A stretch of DNA of 15,680 nucleotides from Chloroflexota bacterium (GTDB taxonomy: Bacteria > Chloroflexota > Anaerolineae > Ardenticatenales > Ardenticatenaceae). The translations under genes and the position numbers were made by a program. The notes below the pieces were generated by a model. That model saw only the letters and a program-made list of their open reading frames with translations, had not been told where the DNA came from and made no database searches. Each line of letters begins with the position of its first letter. The stretch's first letter is position 1. The stretch is from positions 1 through 15,680 of the forward strand of contig DOUV01000527.1 of assembly GCA_003520455.1 (NCBI GenBank), written 5' to 3'. Shown here piece by piece: positions 5,736 to 11,711 of the stretch.

Positions 5736-8700
5736 ATGGCTGAGATTCAACTCACCGGTCTCCTCGTCCTCCTGGAGCAGCACCCGGCGTTCAACCACCT
5801 GGTGCACGACCTCCGGCGAGGGCCGCTTGCGGCTGGCAGCACCCCGATGGCGCTCCAGATTCTGAGTGCCGCTCGTCCCTACGTGACAGCCGCACTCGCC
5901 GAGACCCTCAACCGCCCGATCATTCTGATCACCGCGCGTCCCGAGCTGGCGTTGCAGTTCGAAGATCAACTGCGCCTCTGGCTCAGCGACCCCCGCCGTC
6001 TCTTCAACTTTCCTGATCCTGGGGCGCTGCCATACGAGCGCGCCCCCTGGAGCCCGGATCGGGTCCAACGCCGCATCGGGGTCTTAACGGCATTGACTCG
6101 GGGCTCCGAGGTGGAGGGACGGGCCGACAGCCTGCTCCCACCCCTGATCGTCACCTCGGCCCGCGCCCTCCTGCACCCGACCATCCCGGTCGAGGAGTTT
6201 CGCCGCAACCTCCGCACCTACGCCCAGAGCCAGTCGGTCTCGCTCCGCTTCTTGCTTGCATCCTGGTACGCGATAGGCTACGAGAGCACCAATATAGTGG
6301 CAGAGCCCGGGCAGTTTAGTCACCGCGGGGGCATCCTGGACATCTTCCCGATCAATGCAACGAACCCGGCCCGAATCGAACTGTGGGGGGACGAGATCGA
6401 ATCGATCCGTCTCTTCGACCCGATCACTCAGCGGAGCCTGGAGACAGTCACGGGGCTGACGGTTCCCCCGGCGAGCGAGGCACTACTGCACGGCGCGCGC
6501 GACGGAGCGGCTGCTCGCCTGCGCCAACTCGACCTGTCGGCCAGTACGCCTCAGGCCCGGAGCGAGATCAGCACCCACATCGGCCACCTGCAAAACGGAC
6601 AGCACTTCCCCGGTATCGAATTCTACCTGCCGTACCTCTACGATTACGACCAGACCGGCTCGCTGCTCGACTACCTGCCGGCGGATGGTCTGCTGGTCAT
6701 AGACGACTGGAACACGCTCGAGCTCAACGTTGCTGACATTGAAACCGAGGCCCTGAACCTGCGTGACGAGATGGTCAACCGCGGTGATCTGCCGCCCGCG
6801 TTCGCCACCGCGATGCAGACGTGGGACGACCTCCGCGACGCTTTCAGCCAGCGCCCTCCCCTCATCCTGGGCTACGGCCCCGAGGAGATCGGCTACGCCT
6901 TCGACGATCTTTTTCAGGCCGGCCCGCGCTATGGCGGGCGGCTGAACGAGGCGGTCGAAGCAATGCACGACCAGCTCGACAAGCCCCGCCAGGCAGAGGC
7001 GAGCCGCTACGTCGTGGTGACGCGCCAGGCCGAACGGCTGGCGGAGCTCCTGGCGGACGAGGGTCTCCACGTGCGCCCCCGCACGACAATTCCGGCGCCG
7101 CCTGGGGCCGGCACTCTCACCCTGCTCAACGGCAGCCTGGGCGAGGGCTTCCTCCTTCGGAGCGCCGACGCCGACGGGCCCATCATTCTGAACCTGGTCA
7201 CCGACGCCGAACTCTTCGGCTGGAGCCGGATGCCACCCCGTCGGACCGTGCGCGCTCGCCAGCGCCCAACGGCAGAGAGCTTCTTCGCCGAGATCCAGGA
7301 GGGCGACTACGTCGTCCACATCGAGCACGGCATCGGCCTCTATCGTGGCCTGGTCCAACGCGAGATCAACGGGCTGATCCGCGAGTACCTGGAACTCGAG
7401 TACGCCCAGGGCGACCGGCTCTTCGTACCGGTCCACCAGGCCGATCGCGTGAGCCGCTACATCGGTCCTACCGACAGCGAGCCGGCGATCCACCGCCTCG
7501 GCACGGCCGATTGGGAGCAGGCCCGGCGACGAGCCAGGCGGGCAGTCGAAGAGATTGCCGAGGAGTTGCTCGAGCTCTACGCCCAACGCGAGGCCGCGGA
7601 GGGCTACGCGTTCAGCGAGGATACCGCCTGGCAGGCCGAGATCGAGGCGAGCTTCCCTTACGTCGAAACCGAGGATCAGTTGCGAGCGATCGAGGAGGTC
7701 AAGCAAGATATGGAGCGCCCGCGACCGATGGATCGCCTGGTCGTCGGCGATGTCGGTTTTGGCAAGACCGAGGTGGCGCTGCGCGCGGCCTTCAAAGCGG
7801 TCATAGATGGCAAGCAGGTGGCGATCCTGGTCCCCACCACGGTGCTCGCCCAACAGCACTTCACGACCTTCACCCAGCGGCTCGCAGCCTACCCGGTGAC
7901 CGTCGAGATGCTCAGCCGCTTCCGCTCGCCCGGAGAGCAACAAGAAATCATCGAGCGGCTGACCGCGGGCAAGGTGGACATTGTCATCGGCACCCACCGG
8001 CTGCTGAGCGGTGATGTAAAGTTCAAGGATCTTGGCCTGGTGATCGTGGACGAGGAGCAGCGCTTCGGGGTGACACACAAAGAGCGGCTCAAGCAGCTCC
8101 GCACCGAAGTAGACGTGCTCACTCTCTCGGCCACCCCGATCCCGCGCACGCTCCACATGGCGCTCACCAGCGTCCGCGACATGAGCACGATCGACACCCC
8201 GCCTGAGGAACGGCTGCCGATCATCAACAAGGTGACGGAGTGGGACGACACCACCGTGAAAATGGCGATCCTGCGCGAGATCGACCGGGGTGGCCAGGCC
8301 TTCTTCGTCCACAACCGGGTGCTGACGATCTATGCGGACGCCAGGCGCCTGCAGGCGCTCGTACCTGAGGCCAGCTTCGCCGTCGCCCACGGACAGATGA
8401 ACGAGCACGAGCTCGAGCGGGTGATGCTCGACTTCGCCGAGGGGCGCTACGACGTGCTGGTATGCACCAGCATCATCGAGAGCGGCCTGGACCTCCCCAA
8501 CGTCAACACCATCATCGTGGATCATGCCGAGATGTTCGGGCTGGCACAACTCTACCAACTACGGGGGCGCGTGGGCCGCGGCGCCCGGCGCGGCTACGCC
8601 TACTTCCTCCATCCCAGGGAGAGTAGCCTGACGGCTGACGCACTCGAACGGCTCAATACCATCCGTGAGGCTACCGAGCTTGGCGCCGGCTTCCGCATCG

Positions 8701-9386
8701 CCCTCAAGGATCTGGAGATTCGCGGCGCCGGCGACCTCCTTGGCGCCAGGCAGAGCGGTCACATCGCCGCCGTCGGCTTCGACATGTACACCCGCCTGCT
8801 CGCCCAGGCGGTTCGCGAGGCTCGCGAGCGTGGTCGGGGCGCCCAGGCCGTCTTCCCCCCCCAGGAGCAGGACACTCCTACGGCTCGCAGCCAGACGGGC
8901 GACGGTCAGGGCAGGCTGCTCTCCATCGACACCGGCCCCGCTGTAGATCTGCCACTGCAGGCCTATCTGCCGCAGAGCTACATCGGCGAAGAGGCCATGC
9001 GCCTGCGGATCTACCGGCGCATGGCCGAGACCACTTCGCTCGAAGAGGCGCGCGACATCGAGCATGAACTGCGCGATCGCTTTGGCGAGTGCCCCCCGCC
9101 GGTCGAAAATCTGCTCTTTATTCTACGGCTGCGAGCCCTGGCCGCTCAGGCGAACGTCACCTCAATCGGCACCGAGAACAAGCAGCTCGTCATCCAGTTC
9201 CCCGGCCCCGGCGCGGTGCGGCTCATGGCAGAGGCCGGCATCCTGGCGGGAGTGGTTCGCTACGGCCGGCGGGAGGTCTTTCTACCAATGCGTGGCTCCG
9301 AGGGCCAGTGGAAAGAGGCCCTCGAAGACGTCATGCTGGCACTCGCGGCACGTAACCAACCGCTTCAAGTAGCAAGTCGCACGTGA
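5736..9386 (+). CDS. mfd: Transcription-repair coupling factor Mfd (ATP-dependent translocase)
   Basis: The product has 1216 residues, slightly longer than the usual 1150 or so. Mfd recognises RNA polymerase stalled at DNA damage, pushes it off by translocating on DNA, and recruits UvrA for nucleotide excision repair. The N-terminal UvrB-like module has PIILITARPELALQFE (about 62-77) and GGILDIFPINATNPARIELW (about 198-217). The RNA-polymerase-interacting domain begins near 520 with EGDYVVHIEHGIGLY. The RecG-like motor carries Walker A GDVGFGKTE (671-679), DEEQRFG (772-778), LSATPIPRTL (about 798) and motif VI QLRGRVGRG (about 943). The C-terminal TRCF domain is at about 1068-1140 (LRIYRRMAETTSLEEARDIEHELRDRFG). 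All motor motifs are intact. Its own promoter lies 78-106 nt upstream. The ribosome site is weak (GGCAGGT). Confidence 0.97.
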   Translation: MAEIQLTGLLVLLEQHPAFNHLVHDLRRGPLAAGSTPMALQILSAARPYVTAALAETLNRPIILITARPELALQFEDQLRLWLSDPRRLFNFPDPGALPYERAPWSPDRVQRRIGVLTALTRGSEVEGRADSLLPPLIVTSARALLHPTIPVEEFRRNLRTYAQSQSVSLRFLLASWYAIGYESTNIVAEPGQFSHRGGILDIFPINATNPARIELWGDEIESIRLFDPITQRSLETVTGLTVPPASEALLHGARDGAAARLRQLDLSASTPQARSEISTHIGHLQNGQHFPGIEFYLPYLYDYDQTGSLLDYLPADGLLVIDDWNTLELNVADIETEALNLRDEMVNRGDLPPAFATAMQTWDDLRDAFSQRPPLILGYGPEEIGYAFDDLFQAGPRYGGRLNEAVEAMHDQLDKPRQAEASRYVVVTRQAERLAELLADEGLHVRPRTTIPAPPGAGTLTLLNGSLGEGFLLRSADADGPIILNLVTDAELFGWSRMPPRRTVRARQRPTAESFFAEIQEGDYVVHIEHGIGLYRGLVQREINGLIREYLELEYAQGDRLFVPVHQADRVSRYIGPTDSEPAIHRLGTADWEQARRRARRAVEEIAEELLELYAQREAAEGYAFSEDTAWQAEIEASFPYVETEDQLRAIEEVKQDMERPRPMDRLVVGDVGFGKTEVALRAAFKAVIDGKQVAILVPTTVLAQQHFTTFTQRLAAYPVTVEMLSRFRSPGEQQEIIERLTAGKVDIVIGTHRLLSGDVKFKDLGLVIVDEEQRFGVTHKERLKQLRTEVDVLTLSATPIPRTLHMALTSVRDMSTIDTPPEERLPIINKVTEWDDTTVKMAILREIDRGGQAFFVHNRVLTIYADARRLQALVPEASFAVAHGQMNEHELERVMLDFAEGRYDVLVCTSIIESGLDLPNVNTIIVDHAEMFGLAQLYQLRGRVGRGARRGYAYFLHPRESSLTADALERLNTIREATELGAGFRIALKDLEIRGAGDLLGARQSGHIAAVGFDMYTRLLAQAVREARERGRGAQAVFPPQEQDTPTARSQTGDGQGRLLSIDTGPAVDLPLQAYLPQSYIGEEAMRLRIYRRMAETTSLEEARDIEHELRDRFGECPPPVENLLFILRLRALAAQANVTSIGTENKQLVIQFPGPGAVRLMAEAGILAGVVRYGRREVFLPMRGSEGQWKEALEDVMLALAARNQPLQVASRT

Positions 9387-9393
9387 CGGGAAT

Positions 9394-9421
9394 GTTCGCA
9401 CCATACTTGTATAGTGCAAAC
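9394..9421. promoter_or_regulatory. Imperfect palindrome overlapping a -10 box between mfd and the next gene
   Basis: Arms 9394-9405 and 9410-9421 match in 10 of 12 positions around CTTG. The right arm contains TATAGT (9410-9415), a plausible -10 element for a transcript starting near 9422. No good -35 lies 16-18 bp upstream. It may be an operator over the promoter, or a stop hairpin after mfd, which ends 7 nt earlier. Confidence 0.35.
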
Positions 9422-9458
9422 AACTTTGACGAGCACACCTGCTCCCTTCCTACCTGAA

Positions 9459-10301
9459 ATGAGATTCCTCTTCTCCACCGGTTCGCTCTGGTCCTACAGC
9501 ATCGAGCGCTGCGTCGCGTTCGCGGCTCAGACAGGGTTTGATGGGATTGAACTGGTGGTGGATCAACGCTGGGACACCCGCCAACCTGATTTCGTGCGCC
9601 GTCTGATCGAGCGCTACGGGCAGCCGGTGGTCGCTATCCACAGCCCGTTCTTTGTTGTACCGGGTTGGCCGGTTGATGAACCGGGACGCATCCGGAAAGC
9701 GGTCGAGCTGGCCGAGCGATTGGGCGCGGCCGTACTGGTCCACCACCTCCCCCTCCGCCTCGACTACGTCTGGGTACGCGCCGGGCTGAGGTTCTTCCCG
9801 CTCCCCATCCCGTTGCGGCGCGTGAGCAGCCACTACCGCCGTTGGCTGGAGCGGGACTACCCCCGACTTCAGGCGAACACCGCTGTGACGTTGTGCATCG
9901 AGAACATGCCCGCTCGCCCCGTACTCGGACGGCGCCTGAACCCTTACCACTGGAATACCCCCACGGAAATCCTCCGCTTTCCTGCGCTCACTCTGGACAC
10001 CACCCACCTGGGCACCTGGGACCTGGAACCGGTTGAAGTGTACCCGCACCTCAACGGCCAGGTCCGCCACGTGCATCTGAGCAATTTCGATGGCCGCGAA
10101 CACCGCCGCCCCGAAAGCGGTCACCTGCGCCTTGACGCGTTGCTGGCGCGGATGGCAGCCGATGGCTACCAGGGCGCCATCACGCTCGAGTTGCACCCCG
10201 ACGCCCTCGATGCCGGCAGCCCCGACGCGCAGGTCGTCGAGCGCCTCGGGACCAGCCTCGCGCATTGCCGCCGGTGGGCCGGGCAACCAACAGAACGCTA
10301 G
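9459..10301 (+). CDS. Sugar phosphate isomerase/epimerase-like TIM-barrel protein
   Basis: The product has 280 residues from ATG 9459. A GTG at 9414 would add 15 residues (QTTLTSTPAPFLPE) unlike the family and would overlap the TATAGT element, so I prefer MRFLFSTGSLW, a typical first barrel strand. The xylose-isomerase-like (AP endonuclease 2) fold is shown by GFDGIELVVD (E31), VVAIHSP (H61), LVHHLPL (H95), LCIENMP (E148), LTLDTTHLGTWD (D180, H183), VRHVHLSNFDG (H204, H206, D211) and AITLELHP (E244, H246). The likely metal ligands E148, D180, H206 and E244 are all present. Members isomerise or epimerise sugars or inositol compounds, or cleave abasic DNA (endonuclease IV). Sequence alone does not decide, but the neighbourhood of mfd makes a repair role worth noting. 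It follows mfd by 72 nt. Confidence 0.85.
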   Translation: MRFLFSTGSLWSYSIERCVAFAAQTGFDGIELVVDQRWDTRQPDFVRRLIERYGQPVVAIHSPFFVVPGWPVDEPGRIRKAVELAERLGAAVLVHHLPLRLDYVWVRAGLRFFPLPIPLRRVSSHYRRWLERDYPRLQANTAVTLCIENMPARPVLGRRLNPYHWNTPTEILRFPALTLDTTHLGTWDLEPVEVYPHLNGQVRHVHLSNFDGREHRRPESGHLRLDALLARMAADGYQGAITLELHPDALDAGSPDAQVVERLGTSLAHCRRWAGQPTER

Positions 10302-10336
10302 ACCCGGTGTGCGGCTATTCCCGAGTGGTCTTTTTT
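10300..10336 (+). terminator. Probable intrinsic terminator of the TIM-barrel gene
   Basis: AGACC (from the stop codon) pairs with GGTCT, and inner CGG with CCG, followed by a run of six T (10331-10336). A 3-nt bulge makes it imperfect, but position and T-run fit a Rho-independent terminator. Confidence 0.45.
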
Positions 10337-10398
10337 CTTGGAAGTGAGTCGGATCCCCCATGAACCCTCGTTGAGCTGGATCACCTGTTTCCCGCGTA

Positions 10399-10444
10399 TA
10401 TCCCACACTATCCCACATTATCCCTCATCTGGCGACGAGTCGCC
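10399..10444. repeat. 10-bp-phased repeat cluster A with terminal palindrome
   Basis: Three units in exact 10-bp period, TATCCCACAC, TATCCCACAT and TATCCCTCAT (10399-10428), are followed by CT and the palindrome GGCGAC-GA-GTCGCC (10431-10444). The final unit plus the GGCGAC tail recurs in cluster C. Confidence 0.7.
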
Positions 10445-10652
10445 GGTTCAAGCATAGACTGCTCAACAGGCCAGGACGTAGAACCTGATGATGTGACAAG
10501 CAGAATGAGGTCACATTTCGCGCATCGGGCAGTCGCGCCGTCGTTCCTCCTGAACGTTTCAAGCTGTCTGCTCAAGCCCAGATGGTGTAGCTGTTGGTGA
10601 AGCGCGAAAGGGAAACACTCTTCTTGGAATACGGTGTGCTGCCAATCGCGGC

Positions 10653-10690
10653 GGGGGCGCCTGGCACTTTGGAAAGTGCCAGGCGCCCCC
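10653..10690. repeat. 18-bp perfect inverted repeat
   Basis: Arms 10653-10670 and 10673-10690 are exact reverse complements with only GG between them. As RNA this would fold to about 16 bp with a TTGGAA loop, extremely stable because of its GC-rich base. No T-run follows. It lies between repeat clusters A and B, about 350 bp past the TIM-barrel gene, and looks like a dispersed hairpin element rather than a simple terminator. Confidence 0.65.
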
Positions 10691-10734
10691 GGTCCTCGAA
10701 GGTGAGTGGGGCAACGGACGCACGCGGCAGGAGG

Positions 10735-10794
10735 TTTCCCTCACTATCCCACATGATCCCACATGATCCCACACGATCCTTCATCTGCCGCCGA
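10735..10794. repeat. 10-bp-phased repeat cluster B
   Basis: Five consecutive units in exact 10-bp period: TTTCCCTCAC, TATCCCACAT, GATCCCACAT, GATCCCACAC, GATCCTTCAT. The first and last are degenerate. They are followed by CTGCCGCCGA, a variant of the GGCGAC tail seen in clusters A and C. Confidence 0.7.
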
Positions 10795-10814
10795 ATAGCG
10801 ATCTGCGCTCGCGT

Positions 10815-10845
10815 CTCATCCACATATCCCTCATCCGGCGACAAG
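10815..10845. repeat. 10-bp-phased repeat cluster C
   Basis: CTCATCCACA and TATCCCTCAT (10815-10834) are followed by CCGGCGACAAG, matching the end of cluster A (TATCCCTCATCTGGCGACGAG) in all but two positions. Confidence 0.6.
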
Positions 10846-10872
10846 CCAGGCTTTCAGCGCCGGTCCCACCGA

Positions 10873-10902
10873 TATCCCACAGTATCCCACACGATCCCAC
10901 AT
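10873..10902. repeat. 10-bp-phased repeat cluster D
   Basis: Three units in exact 10-bp period: TATCCCACAG, TATCCCACAC, GATCCCACAT. Looser copies flank it (GGTCCCACCG just before, GATCCCATCT at 10912-10921). It has no GGCGAC tail. Confidence 0.65.
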
Positions 10903-10999
10903 TTCAACGCAGATCCCATCTGGCCGGAGCACCCACCCTCAGCCTCGGCACAACCATTGCTTGTAGGGCACCATGCGGTGTAGCACAACGGGGAGCGCA

Positions 11000-11545
11000 A
11001 TGATCAAACAACACTCTGGCCTCAAAACCCTGGCCGATCTGCTCACCGGCGGTCGCCTCGCCGTCGCCGGCGTCGTGCTCGGCGGGGCCTTTCTGGGCAA
11101 CGCCCGTGCGTATCTCCCCTGGATCGTGCCGTTGGTGCTCCTGGCCTGGACCGGCGACCTCTTCGATGGCTGGCTGGCCCGCCACTCCGGCCGGGCCGCC
11201 ACGAGCTGGCTCGGCAATCACGATCTGGCTGTGGACGCGAGTCTGGCAACTGCCTCGTTGATCTACCTCGCGCGGATCGGCTGGTTGGCCTCGTTGGTGC
11301 TCGTGGTCTACCTCGGAACAGCGCTGCTCCTCTCGCTGCTGCTCCGCTCTCACTGGGTCTGGAACGGCTTCAACACCGGTAGCCATCTGCTCGTGCTGGG
11401 CTCGATTCTGCGAATTCTTCCGGGACTGCTCTACGTGATGCTGGCCTGGCTCGCCATCGCCACTCTCGTCGGTCACCGCCGTCTCGCGACGCTCGCCCGC
11501 GAACTGCGGGCCACTCTGGCCGGCCGGGTGAAACCGGGCACCTGA
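11000..11545 (+). CDS. CDP-alcohol phosphatidyltransferase family membrane protein
   Basis: The product has 181 residues from ATG 11000, which has GGGGAG 4 nt upstream and begins the usual N-terminus (LKTLADLLTGGRL). An in-frame ATG 27 nt upstream lacks a ribosome site. The signature is D53-L-F-D56-G57-W-L-A60-R61 followed by D75 and D79, the metal and CDP-binding aspartates of enzymes such as phosphatidylglycerophosphate synthase. In the canonical D-x2-D-G-x2-A-R-x8-9-G-x3-D-x3-D the glycine stands four residues before the third Asp. Here that position is L71 and the glycine is G72, a one-residue shift. About five to six membrane helices are visible (roughly 17-32, 39-52, 82-94, 97-117, 128-146, 147-158). 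It would join a CDP-linked lipid to an alcohol to make a phospholipid head group; the acceptor is unknown. It appears to be transcribed on its own. Confidence 0.85.
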   Translation: MIKQHSGLKTLADLLTGGRLAVAGVVLGGAFLGNARAYLPWIVPLVLLAWTGDLFDGWLARHSGRAATSWLGNHDLAVDASLATASLIYLARIGWLASLVLVVYLGTALLLSLLLRSHWVWNGFNTGSHLLVLGSILRILPGLLYVMLAWLAIATLVGHRRLATLARELRATLAGRVKPGT

Positions 11546-11548
11546 AGC

Positions 11549-11613
11549 CGGCCGCCGGTTCGACCTCCCGCCACCAATCCTACCCAATCCCACGCCCACC
11601 AATCCGGCGGCCG
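11549..11613. repeat. 10-bp inverted repeat with 45-nt spacer upstream of the Kgd-like gene
   Basis: CGGCCGCCGG (11549-11558) and CCGGCGGCCG (11604-11613) are exact reverse complements. The spacer repeats CCACCAATCC twice. It lies just after the CDP-alcohol transferase stop and before the next promoter. It could help stop upstream transcription, but the loop is long and there is no T-run. Confidence 0.3.
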
Positions 11614-11647
11614 CCGACTTCGTCTGACCAGTTCCCAGATGGCAATA

Positions 11648-11656
11648 TGCTATAAT
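11648..11656 (+). promoter_or_regulatory. Extended -10 promoter for the Kgd-like gene
   Basis: TGCTATAAT gives a perfect -10 (TATAAT, 11651-11656) with the upstream TGn of extended -10 promoters. No good -35 is found at 16-18 bp, which fits that class. The start would be near 11663, with a leader of about 50 nt before ATG 11712. Confidence 0.6.
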
Positions 11657-11711
11657 TACCCCAAGGATATCTGATGAACGAGCGGGTGAGTCCCGTAAAG
11701 CGAGTGTCACG

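Larger units (their letters stand above)
10302..10999. other. 698-bp gene-free stretch with phased repeats and a long hairpin
   Basis: No frame on either strand here reads like a protein. The minus-strand ORFs (beginning MWDSVG, MWDHVG) are simply translations of the GTGGGAT repeats. The content is four repeat clusters (10399-10444, 10735-10794, 10815-10845, 10873-10902), one 18-bp inverted repeat (10653-10690), and about 100 bp of leader before the CDP-alcohol transferase gene without a clear promoter. Confidence 0.65.

Noticed and set aside
6483..8558. 691-codon minus-strand open frame
   Set aside because: It lies wholly antisense to mfd, whose helicase motifs are intact. Its residue make-up (Val/Asp/Gly/His/Leu-rich, no fold) is that of a frame shadow in GC-rich DNA.
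9414..9458. GTG 9414 start for the TIM-barrel protein
   Set aside because: There is no ribosome site, the GTG overlaps the TATAGT element, and the added residues do not resemble the family's first strand.
10816..10824. DnaA-box-like TCATCCACA, possible replication origin
   Set aside because: It is a single 8-of-9 match inside the repeat family, with no AT-rich unwinding region and no dnaA, dnaN or gyr genes nearby.
10399..10902. CRISPR-like array
   Set aside because: The units are 10 bp with no unique spacers of regular length and no cas genes nearby.
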